From positions 44,066,134 to 44,130,133 of the forward strand of contig NC_030831.1 of the NCBI RefSeq assembly GCF_001704415.2: a stretch of 64,000 nt of DNA. Direction: 5' to 3'. The notes beneath the pieces were generated by a model. The model was not told where the DNA came from. It saw only the letters and a list, made by a program, of their open reading frames with translations, and ran no database searches. How positions within the stretch are numbered: position 1 is the stretch's first letter; each line of letters begins with the position of its first letter. Of this stretch, positions 46,184-55,392 are shown in pieces. The stretch comes from Capra hircus. Lineage: Eukaryota > Chordata > Mammalia > Artiodactyla > Bovidae. The translations under genes and the position numbers were made by a program.

Positions 46184-46598
46184 TTCACTGAGTTACAAGG
46201 AGAAGAGAAGATGGAGGGGGTAGTTAGAGGTAACTGGAATGAGATGCAATGAGATCAAAAGAGGAGAGAGCAAGCTAGCCAGTAGTCACTTCCTTATGAG
46301 CGCTCTATAGTCTGGACTGCTCAGAGGTATTTACAGAGTTATACGGGGAAGAGGAGAGGGAGGAAGTAGACAGAGGTGACCAGGAGGATGAGAGAGAGGA
46401 ATGAGTAGGAGAGAGACAAATCCTGCCAGTAACCAGTTCCTTAGGTGTTCTCCACCGTCTGGAACACACAGAGATTCACAGAGCTGGATAGAGAAGAGAT
46501 GGGGGAGAAAAGAGACAGAGGCCACCTGGTGGAGAAAAAGGAGAGTCCAGAGGAGGAGAGAGTGGTCAAGCCAGTAATCTCGCTCTCAGGTAAACTTG
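46184..46598 (-). repeat. Three imperfect tandem units of about 146 bp in the L1 5' UTR
   Basis: Equivalent landmarks recur: TTCACTGAGTTACAAGG at 46184, TTACAGAGTTATACGG at 46331 and TTCACAGAGCTGGATAG at 46475, giving steps of 147 and 144. Each is followed by GAGAAGAG-type purine-rich text and then by GCCAGTA (around 46279, 46424 and 46569). The third unit is shorter (to about 46598). Confidence 0.8.
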
Positions 46599-46699
46599 GG
46601 TAGTGAAGTTTGGGTTTTTAAATGTACAAAGTTGACAACAAAAACCTAAGAGCAAAGACTAAAAATCTAGAGTAGAGGTTGGATTTTCAAAGATACAAT

Positions 46700-46980
46700 A
46701 TTAAAGAAAAGCAGAAGGAAAAAGGAAGAAAGAAAAAAAAGAATTATTAAAAAACAAACAAACAAACAAACAAACAAAAAACCACCAACAACCATCCAAA
46801 GACTATATATGGTGTTTGCCTTAAAAAAAAAAAAAAAGTCTTTTTTTAAAAATAGTAATAATAGGTTATAGAAATAAAAATTAGAGGAGAAATAGAAGAC
46901 TTAACAATTTAAAAAAAGTTAGAAAAAAAAAGAAAAAAAACCAAAAAAGCAAAAAAAAAAAAAAAAAAAGGAATGATTTT
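46700..46980. repeat. A-rich low-complexity tract
   Basis: It includes (AAAC)n at about 46753-46780, A-runs of 15 to 20 bases (for example 46952-46969) and purine-rich filler, all within the L1 5' UTR. Confidence 0.85.
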
Positions 46981-48225
46981 AAAAATAGTAAAAATATATC
47001 TGGCCCTTCTCTGATGTTATGGGCCGTGTGGGATCACTTCCAAGGTGGTTCCCTCTGTTTAACTTCTTCTGTTTGCTGGTTTTTTAGGCTCACTAGTTCA
47101 GTCGCGCTGTGGGGAGGGGGGATGCTGCAAACAAATAGCACTGTCGTGTGCACACAGTATCTCAGCCCCGCTAGACCTGTCCCTTCTCGTGGCACACAAA
47201 CCGCTCTGGCTCTGCGATGCTCAGCCGGGAACCGTCTGGGGCCGGCCCTAGGCTGCGTGCACTTCCCCGGTCCAAGCCGCTCAGGTTCGGCGCTCAGGCA
47301 GCCCTCAGAGGCACAGATTCGGCTGGGACTGCGCTTTGTGCCCTTCCCAGGTCCGAGTAGCTCAGGAGTTTGGCGAGCGCGATCGCTGCGGCTTGTCACC
47401 TTTTCTGCCGCTGCTGCTCAGCTTTCTGGGTGGACCGCTGGCGCACCCCATGAGGCAGATTGTGACTGTCCAGCACCCCCAGAAGTCTTAGCAAAGGGGC
47501 CTGCTTGCAGTTAGGTAAGTAAAGTTTCTCCGGGTCTGCAATTGCCCCTTTCCAGTCCTTACGGCTCTGGCTGCCTGTCCCTGGCGGGGGATGGTCTGCA
47601 GTCGGCTTTTTCTGTTCCGTCCTTTGTTCTGTGCTCGGTCCTGGCGGTGTCTTATGTTTGAGCTTTTCGCGTGGTAGCTATCCCACAGTCTGGTTTGCTA
47701 GCCCAAGTTAGATTGTTCTGGTTGCGCGTGGGGCGTTCCTGCCTGATTCTTACAAAGCTCTGCAGCCTGCGCCTCCCACGCGTCCCTGCCCTGCCCCCAC
47801 TTCCCAATGGCGGATGCAGGCGTCTGTGCTGCTTTTCCGCTGGGGGAGTTACTGTTGGGCTTGTAATCTGTTGGTTTTAATTATTTATCTATTTTTCCTT
47901 CCTGTTATGTTGCCCTCTGTGTTTCCAAGGCTCGCCACAGACTTGGCAGGGAGAGTGTTTCCTGGTGTTTGGAAACCTCTCTTCTTAAAATTCCCTTCCC
48001 GGGATGGGCTTCCCTTCCCGGGACGGAGCTCCCTCCCCACCTCCTTTGTCTCCTTTCTCGTCTTTTATATTTTTTCCTACCTGTTTTTGAAGACAATGGT
48101 CTGCTTTTCTGGTTGCCTGATGTCCTCTGCCAGCCTACAGAAGTTGTTTTGTGGAGTTTGCTCGGCGTTGAAATGTTCTTTTGAGGAATTTGTGAGGGAG
48201 AAAGTGGTCTTCCCGTCCTATTCCT

Positions 48226-48236
48226 CCACCATCTTT
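48226..48236 (-). promoter_or_regulatory. YY1-like site at the L1 5' end
   Basis: AAAGATGGTGG on the minus strand, about 10 bases from the first base of the element. Human L1 carries a YY1 site at the same position that sets the transcription start, so the placement supports both function and full length. Confidence 0.6.
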
Positions 48237-48245
48237 CCCTCCCTC

Positions 48246-48260
48246 CCAAACTCATTTCTT
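48246..48260 (+). repeat. L1 target-site duplication, right
   Basis: CCAAACTCATTTCTT, identical to 40491-40505. Confidence 0.97.
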
Positions 48261-48543
48261 ATCTATGTTCCAAGAAACTTCTTATCCAGGTACTCATTTT
48301 GTTTCTTTGAACACAGTTCAAGGCTGATTAGATTATTCTTTGCTCAGTAGGAGTCAGAATATATAATATAAAGTAAAAAACATATATAAAAAAATCTCCT
48401 GTCCAAAAAAAAAAAAAGAATAATGGCTATATTCTGAAGAATATTCCTTAATTAGGTAACAAGCATGTTACTCTACCATGAAAAGAAGGAACTGTACATG
48501 TGTACAATGATGATTTTTTATTATAATCAGAATAGTCTGTTAA
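48261..48543. other. No feature recognised
   Basis: AT-rich right flank of the full-length L1, with an A-run at about 48406-48417. Confidence 0.5.
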
Positions 48544-48556
48544 TCACTAATGTATA

Positions 48557-48755
48557 GACTTCCTTGGTGGCTCATATGGTAAAGCGTCTGTCTACAATGC
48601 GGGAGACCTGGGTTCTATCCCTGGGTTGGGAAGATCCCCTGGAGAAGGAAATGGCAATCCACTCCAGGACTATTGCCTGGAAAATCCCATGGACAGAGGA
48701 GCCTGGTAGGCTATAGTCCATGGGGTTGCAAAGAGTCGGACATGACTGAGCAACT
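48557..48755 (+). mobile_element. Bov-tA SINE with exact TSD
   Basis: Sense copy, GACTTCCTTGGTGGCTCATA to GACTGAGCAACT. A perfect 13 bp TSD, TCACTAATGTATA, lies at 48544-48556 and 48756-48768. Confidence 0.94.
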
Positions 48756-48842
48756 TCACTAATGTATACAGTCCTTAGAAATATAAAAAGCTAAAGGGAT
48801 AAGCAGGGAATCTTTAAGAAGTTGAGTGAGAAAAATAATCAT

Positions 48843-49359
48843 TCAGTTCAGTCGCTCAGTCGTGTCCAACTCTTTGCAACTCCATGAACTGCAGCACGCC
48901 AGGCCTCTCTGTCCATCACCAACTCCTGGAGTTCACTCAGACTCATGTCCATTGAGTCAGTGATGCCATCCAGCCATCTCATCCTCTGTCGTCCCTTTTC
49001 CTCCTGCCCCCAGTCTCTCCCAGCATCAGAGTCTTTTCCAATGCCAAAGTATTGGAGTTTCAGCTTTAGCATCATTCCTTCCAAAGAACACCCAGGACTG
49101 ATCTTTAGAATGGACTGGTTGGATCTCCTGGCAGTCCATGGGAGTCTCAAGAGTCTTCTCCAATACCACAGTTCAAAAGCATCAATTCTTCGGCACTCAG
49201 CTTTCTTCACAGTCCAACTCTCACTTTCATAGATGACTACTGGAAAAACCATAGCCTTGACTAGACAGAACAGTGTTTCTGCTTTTTAATATGCTATCTA
49301 GGTTGGTCATAACTTTCCTTCCAAGGAGTAAGAGTCTTTCAATTTCATGGCTGCAATCT
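48843..49359 (-). mobile_element. BovB 3' fragment
   Basis: Antisense BovB 3' end, TTCAGTTCAGTCGCTCAGTC to TTTCATGGCTGCAATC. The minus frame 48848-49252 (134 codons) preserves the C-terminal region, which is free of stops apart from small deletions. Similarity between this copy and 12150-12692 is high. Confidence 0.9.
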
Positions 49360-50857
49360 AGATGTTACTAAATAAATGACCAAAGGAAGCTCACTTTTTA
49401 TAAAAGGCAACATTACAAACATATACTGATTCACCTTTATATTAACTACATTAGATACCGGGTAGGGACAAGTCCAGAAACAGAGAAACAACAAATCTCA
49501 GGTATATGTTCATGCCTCAAAAGACACTTACTTGCCAAATGTTCACATCTGAATGGGCAAACTGTTCTTCAAGTGTCTGAAGAGGGAGCTATCCTCTAAT
49601 ATACCCTGCCTTGTTTGATATACCCTGTCTTGTTTAATTGTTCATTGCAAAATAAGATTTTAATGTTTCTGTTGCTTACCTTAAGCTCTTCAGATTAACA
49701 TTAGCTGTATTATAGATCCTTTTCCTTTGGATGTTTGGTCTCATTAGACAAGCTCACTGCAAAAGTCATTCTTCCTACATTATTTCTTAAAGCATGATAA
49801 AGTGAAGTAATTACATTATCAGATATTTCTGCCACACATGATCAATAAAGTACCATAATAATAGTATAAGACATCTTGGAAGGAGGGTATAATTACCACA
49901 AGGAGATCACACTCCTGGGGATTATAGGAACTTGGATACATCTCTTCCCTTATAGTGCCCCTAAGGATGTGATTATCTCAAGAAGAGAGGGAGAAAAAGA
50001 AACTCAATGAATAATGCTGTATTCTGCTGCACAAAATTTATAGGAAAGGGCAAAAGTGTATTTCAGATGAGGATGTTATGTGGCAGTTTAGAAAATTTGA
50101 ACTGCCATTTCAAATGAGCTGAGCTATTCATGGCAGTTAACTAGTATATTCAGAAAGCACGTAAGCCACTCTAAGTAATTTTGTAAAACCAATGGGCTCA
50201 GAAATGCATTAGGATTTTAGCATGGTTTAAGTATTGAAAAAGAGATCTGATAGAACTACTCATTTCTAGCTGACTCAGTGCATCAAGCTTTCCATTCTCT
50301 GGCTAGCTGGTGAGCGAGAGTCATTAATCAGATTGCTATTGACATTTTGCCTGGCGGCACCAAGAATGGAAAACAAAAAATGATTTTAAATTATCCACCC
50401 AAATCTGAGGAAAATATGTTTAGTTGTGGCTAAATTTCCAGGCTGAAATAAAAATAAATTAGTAAATCAAATGTCAACCAGCCTGGGGTTGTAGTTACAA
50501 TATTGAATGTTCCAGTAGAACTCAGCTGAGTCTTTTATAGCTAAACTAATTCAAGATTCCTGATCTGTGGAGAAATACAGATAAACATTTTTACAAACTC
50601 ATGTTAAGATGACTACTCTTCAGAGATTCAAAACAGAATAATAGGCCTAAGAATAATAATTGGAATAAAGTTTTAAGTCTTATTATAAAATTATTTCAGT
50701 CAGCAAAAGACAGAACCTTTCGTAACAAAAATATTTGGATTACAAATGGAGATTTCTATTAACAAAGTAAGTGTTCCATCAAGGAATTCCATCAAGGAAT
50801 TCAAAACATCTGTTCCAGAGATATGTTTTGTGACACCAAAACATCTAATAAGAAAGT
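49360..50857. other. Single-copy sequence, no gene seen
   Basis: About 1.5 kb without recognisable repeats. 50270-50480 has mixed composition and is discussed as a possible conserved noncoding element. Confidence 0.5.
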
Positions 50858-50935
50858 AAATACTTTACTTTACAATATTGTATTGGTTTTGCCATACATC
50901 AACATGAATCTGCCACAGGTATACATGTGTTTGAA
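50858..50935 (-). mobile_element. L1 3' UTR fragment
   Basis: TTACAATATTGTATTGGTTTTG followed by ACATCAACATGAATCTGCC is the antisense of the bovine L1 3' end. Only about 78 bp are present. Confidence 0.75.
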
Positions 50936-50944
50936 TAAATTTAT

Positions 50945-51115
50945 TTTATTTTTCACAACAACTCTATGTCATAGGTATCATTACTTTCATTTCAAAGATA
51001 AAGAAATTGAGGTAGAGAAAGTTGAAGTAATGTGCCCAACTTTGCACAGCTTTTAAGTTAGGAATAGGACTTTGAACTAGCCTTTATAATCTGGAATTCA
51101 TATTTTAATCACATA
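50945..51115 (-). mobile_element. MIR SINE relic
   Basis: CACAACAACTCTATGTCATAGGTATC, AAGATAAAGAAATTGAGGTAGAG and GCCCAACTTTGCACAGCTTT follow the antisense MIR consensus closely in order. Confidence 0.75.
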
Positions 51116-51678
51116 TCCCTACACGGCTTATAGCTAAAGAGATATGTGAAAATTAAGAAAGTAGCTAAATTGTTTTAGGTGTGTGATAAACATACGTAAA
51201 AGATGCACTGGGGACACATAACTCAATTTTAGAGGAAGAGAATAGAGACTCAGAGTTTATAAAAGTGATAATTTCCTTCTAGGACAACTTACAAAATTGA
51301 TAAATAAAGAAGAGGAAAATATATAGTTCGACACCAGCACATTTCACTTAATAAAATTTGATCGTATCATCACACAGGTAAATAAATTTGTATTTCATAG
51401 CCCTAAGTCTATTTCCTGATGAGTGGGTGATTTAAAGGTAGAAAGTTCAGTGTGCATTACCAGAATCTTATCAAATTGAAGCATGTGGAAAGAAAATCAC
51501 AAATAGATAACAATTTTGAGAATTTACAATGATAACTCTGATGAATGTGTTATAGGTTGCATTACTTGCACTACGTTTTGTAGCTAGAGGATTTCTACAT
51601 AATGGAGTCAGATGGAAAGGTCAGTGAAAAGGTGCAAAACTAACTATAGACCCTCATATTAGGGATAATGTTTAATTG
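51116..51678. other. No feature recognised
   Basis: About 560 bp, AT-rich, without open frames or repeats that I can name. Confidence 0.5.
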
Positions 51679-51885
51679 AAAAGTTGTGTCTGACTTTTGA
51701 GACCCATGGACTATAGCCCATCAGGCTCCTTGGTCCATGGGATTTCTCAGGCAAGAATACTGAAGTGAGTTGCCATTTCCTTCTCCAAGATCTTCCCAAC
51801 CTAGGGATCAAAGTGCCATTTCCTGTATTGGCAGGCAGATTTTTTTTTTTTTTTTTTTACCACTGAGTTACCAGTGAAGTCCCAT
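51679..51885 (-). mobile_element. Bov-tA SINE with internal T18
   Basis: Antisense Bov-tA (CAAGAATACTGAAGTGAGTTG, then TTGGCAGGCAGAT). Eighteen T at 51840-51857 lie in the middle of the tRNA-like head where only TTCTTTACC is expected. Confidence 0.85.
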
Positions 51886-53128
51886 TACAGGTAATAGAAG
51901 GTACTTTTTCATTTATGCATTGAATGAAAAATATAGGCTACAATGATATCATACTAAATACTATAAATAAAACTAGGATTAAGATCTACAAAGGCTGTAA
52001 AATTTCAGTCCCTCCATTGTAGAGGCAAAAGAAGAAATGAGGAAAGAGTGAGGTGGAGAATATTTTGAAAGAGGTATTAGAATCAGGATTGCTCTGCTGC
52101 AATATGAAGCTTTCAAAAAATAATGGAATATCAACATTATCTCTTACTGAAGAAAGAAAAATGAAACCCCAAATATGCTGAGGTGACTGAGGAGGAACTG
52201 ACAAAGAAGACCAAAACTTCCAAAATTTTTTAGCACAAAATTCAGATCATAATACTTAATAGATTCAGTGGGACTGATTCTCAGAAGACATTTGTCTGCC
52301 CTAGGACAATGGTTCTATGAAAAACGTTGAGAAACAAAATTCTCTTGGCTTTGGCTTTCTTGGGTTGTTGAATGAATAAATGAGTACCATAAATCTCTAT
52401 CATAATTTTTGCAAGATTGATTTCTAAAAAGAAAATTCTGGGGGACAAATTGGTTTTTCTTTACCTTCAGATTCCAACAAGAAATCTTTATCATAATTAC
52501 ATGCTTGAACATATTTTCAGGCACAATAGGATACTCAATGGCTATATTCAAAACAGAAAAATTCCTTCTGTAAAAATCTAATAAGAATGATTATTTGAAA
52601 AAAAAATGCTAAACATTTATAATGGGTAAGACAAAGTGCTAAGTTTTATGAGAAATATGAAGATGCTTATCTCTAAGATTTACTTCCTAGTCACTCTTAC
52701 AATGAGGGTGTGGCCATTGGTAGTCTCAACTTAATACAAGGGACCTTCTATTACATCCCTACCTTGGGTTGTTGCTTAGTCCCTGCAGTGCTCCATGGAG
52801 CAAAGACCAAAGCTCAGTTTCACTAGGGTTCAGGTTAGGCAAGTATCTCACTGTTTTAGGTTTGAAATCCTCATTTTTTCATGGGTTCTTAAATTTTTTC
52901 TTACTTTCTAGCTAGCTTATTGATAAAACTTTATCCAAAGTATTTAATTGTTGTTAGAGTGAAGATGACCCAAATTAACTAGTTAGTAACATGTTAAATG
53001 AAAATGTATGCTAATATTCTTAAATTTCATTGAAATGTTGGTTATTTGGAGTTCTCAGGGATAAATGCATATTCTTATTTCTTTGAAAACATCAATCTCT
53101 TTAACTATCTATGCATCTCATCTATCTA
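51886..53128. other. No feature recognised
   Basis: About 1.2 kb of single-copy, AT-rich sequence. Frames at 51986-52204 and 52315-52551 (minus) have no motif. Confidence 0.5.
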
Positions 53129-53212
53129 TTGGGTTGGCCAAAAAGCCTGTTCTGGTTTTTGGAACTGTCTTACAAAGAACCTGAATGAACATATTTATCC
53201 AGCCATCCAACT
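53129..53212 (+). mobile_element. Mariner-derived MITE
   Basis: TTGGGTTGGCCAAAAAG (53129-53145) is the terminal sequence of ruminant mariner copies. The right end (GCCATCCAACTTTT at about 53202) is a degraded inverted partner. The element is only about 84 bp and has no transposase. Confidence 0.7.
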
Positions 53213-53549
53213 TTTGTTAACAAGGATAATGAGAAAGAAGGGCAGAAGGTAGGCCTAGATTGTTTCAAGATAAGAGTAAAGCAAAACTAAATTTTAGAAC
53301 AAATCTTACTTTTGTAAATGGAATTGATTAAAAGAGCATGCAACATTTTGGTATATAATAAAGTCTTTAGTGAGAGAAAGAGAGAGAAAGACTAATTGAG
53401 AAAACAGTATTGACATATATACACTATCATATATAAAATAGATAGCTAGTGGGAAGCTGCTATATAACACAGGCAGCCCAGTCTGGTGCTCTGTGATGAC
53501 CTAGAGGAATGGAGGGGAGAGAGGAGGGAGGCTTAGGAGGGAAGGGGTA

Positions 53550-53699
53550 TCCCACCAGGCTCCTCTGTCCATGGAATTCTCCATACAAGAATATTGGAGT
53601 GGACTACTATTTCCTTCTCCAGGGGATCTTCCCAACCCAGGGATCGAACCCAGGTCTCCTACATTGCTGACAAATTCTTTACCATCTAAGCCAAAAAGG
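53550..53699 (-). mobile_element. Bov-tA SINE, 3'-truncated
   Basis: Antisense body and head (CCACCAGGCTCCTCTGTCC to CTTTACCATCTAAGCC). The 3' tail is absent. Confidence 0.83.
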
Positions 53700-53702
53700 T
53701 CT

Positions 53703-53742
53703 GGGGAATTCCCTGCCAAGCCAGTGGTTAGGACTTGGGGTG
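53703..53742 (+). mobile_element. CHR-2-like SINE fragment
   Basis: GGGAATTCCCTGCCAAGCCAG followed by GGTTAGGACTTGGGG matches the start of CHR-2-type SINEs, then a short GT run. Only about 40 bp remain. Confidence 0.55.
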
Positions 53743-53845
53743 TGTGTGTGTGTATATATTTTTATGACTAATTCACATTTCTGCTGCCATTCATATGGCA
53801 GAAACCAGCACAATTGTAAAGCAATTATCCTCTAGGTAAAAAATA

Positions 53846-54317
53846 AAGTCTCTAAAGACATAAATTAATTATATAAGTATATAAGTAGTATGAGGATAAT
53901 AACCACAGAAAACAAATATCATATAAATTGCTTGATTAAAAAAAATAGCCCAAAGCTTAACATATATATTAAAATAAGCTAAAATTCACCCCTTTTAACC
54001 TGATCAATAATGAAAGTTAACACAGAAGTAAACCAGATATGTCTATATCAGGGATTTTTCCCCTGATGCAATCTTCAGCTTCTTCCCTAGAGGAAAGAGC
54101 ACTAGAAGTTAGGAAATTTCACACTTATAGAATCCACTGTCCTCTGAAAATACAAACCAAAAACTCGTTGCCCCTATGATACTGCTTCTTAAGAATTAGG
54201 AACTAGAAAATAATTTCCAGCATTTCTGGGAAGAATAAACCATTCTTCACTACTCCCTGAGAAATGGTAACAGAGAGGAGGATCTCATTGTGACATAAAG
54301 AGCAAGAATGATCAGTT
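53846..54317. other. No feature recognised
   Basis: AT-rich. I see nothing in it. Confidence 0.5.
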
Positions 54318-54329
54318 GTGCCCACCCAT

Positions 54330-54458
54330 GGTGGTGGTGGTTTAGTCACTAAGTCATGTCCGATTCGTGTGATCCCGTGGACTGTAGCCTGCCAGGGTCC
54401 TCTTTCCATGGGATTCCCCAGGCAAGAATACTGGAGTGGGTTGCCATTTCCTTCTCCA
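54330..54458 (-). mobile_element. 5'-truncated Bov-tA/BovA SINE with exact TSD
   Basis: Antisense body only, with a (GGT)n tail at the left. A perfect 12 bp TSD, GTGCCCACCCAT, lies at 54318-54329 and 54459-54470. Confidence 0.93.
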
Positions 54459-54470
54459 GTGCCCACCCAT

Positions 54471-55258
54471 AAGATTTCTAAATATTTGAATATTTTATCA
54501 CATTTGTTAGCATCTGGCCTAGTTTATTGATGAATTTACTTTTAGTCTGAGGTTCTATTCTTTTGCTTTGTTAAATATATATGCAAATTTGGGTGTTGGC
54601 AATGAAATGTTAAAATTTTCATTGTGATTGTGCAACCAACAATTAGACAATATCTTGTAAGCTCTATGTTTCAAGTTTAAACAGGCACCTAGATAAAAAT
54701 ACTGTTATGACATTTATAATCCATTGAATTGTTTATTTTAAATTGTGTACATTTGTACTAGAAGGTTAAAGATTTTGAATAATTATAATTTTGAGAAAAG
54801 AGAGATAAATCAAGCACATATTTTGTTAAACTATGTGTTCCTCGACCCTAAGAGAAAGCCTTATGAAATTACAAATGCTTTAGTGAGGGGCCAGTATTAT
54901 TTCCTCAGCATGGGTTGTAATGAAGTGTGGATGAGAAGGAATCCTATAGTCAGTGAAAGCATAGTGTGTCTGATGAAGGATTTGTCAAAAATTTTCAGGG
55001 CCCTGAGCTTTCATCTTATCCTACTTTTTCATGCCTAAAATTCTCATCAAAGTTTGATCTGTGTTGAGTTTTCTTTGAGAGTAAATGTAGTCTAGAATTT
55101 TATGAGTTTATTATACTTTGAAATTAATCAAATCTCTAAAAGCAGTTTTTAAAATAAAGAAGGATGAAGATTTGGCCCAAGGTCTCTAGGATTGAGGAAA
55201 AGTAAACATGTGCAGACGGAAAAAGAGGCAGAAGGCTAAAACAAACCTGCATTTAGCC
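54471..55258. other. No feature recognised
   Basis: A 97-codon frame at 54745-55038 has no recognisable domain. The sequence is otherwise single-copy. Confidence 0.45.
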
Positions 55259-55392
55259 TAGTGATTCTCCCTGGTTTTGCCTCATAATCACCTGGAGATT
55301 TGAAAACTGATGCTTAAACCCTTCCTCTGACCAGAGCATTTTCAATATGTCACATAGATGCTTCTGATACATGGCTAGTATGAGAATCACTG
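55259..55392. mobile_element. MER5A-like hAT MITE
   Basis: Perfect 10 bp terminal inverted repeats, AGTGATTCTC (55260-55269) and GAGAATCACT (55382-55391), with the internal block ATAATCACCTGGAGA typical of MER5. The 8 bp flanks ATTTAGCC and ATTTATAT share their first five bases, consistent with an old hAT TSD. Confidence 0.75.

Larger units (their letters stand above)
40506..48245 (-). mobile_element. Full-length L1 retrotransposon (bovine L1)
   Basis: A 7740 bp element on the minus strand, bounded by a perfect 15 bp TSD (40491-40505 and 48246-48260). In its own orientation it has a 5' UTR of about 2.6 kb (48245-45621), ORF1 (45620-44694), a 51-base gap, ORF2 (44642-40823), and a 3' UTR ending in AATAAA (40531-40526) and a poly-A tail. 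ORF1 is open. ORF2 has one premature TAA and one single-base insertion. The deduced nick site is TTTCTT/AT, a permitted variant of TTTT/AA. The perfect TSD and few coding lesions make it the youngest long element here. It could not move without another L1 supplying ORF2 protein. Confidence 0.97.
45621..48245 (-). promoter_or_regulatory. L1 5' UTR (internal promoter region)
   Basis: The long leader of 2.6 kb has, in element order, a head of purine-rich sequence, a CpG-containing GC-rich stretch (about 47900-47000), A-rich low-complexity sequence (46980-46700) and a three-unit tandem repeat (46598-46184), then a linker to ORF1. L1 transcription normally starts at the first base of this region. 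Frames on the opposite strand (47014-47514 and 47814-48350) are incidental. Confidence 0.85.
53395..53845 (+). mobile_element. L1 3' UTR, interrupted by SINEs
   Basis: ATAGCTAGTGGGAAGCTGCTATATA, GGTGCTCTGTGATGACCTAGA, and after the break ATTGTAAAGCAATTATCC (about 53814) follow the sense-strand L1 3' UTR order. The insertion spans about 53548-53742. Confidence 0.78.

Noticed and set aside
47014..48350. Long plus-strand open frames of 166 and 178 codons in GC-rich sequence
   Set aside because: They lie antisense to the L1 5' UTR, and the second runs past the L1 boundary through the TSD into flanking DNA, so they are chance frames favoured by GC content.
48557..48640. tRNA-like sequence with A and B boxes
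   Set aside because: It is the head of a Bov-tA SINE. It has diverged from a tRNA and does not form a full cloverleaf, and the same holds for the other Bov-tA copies.
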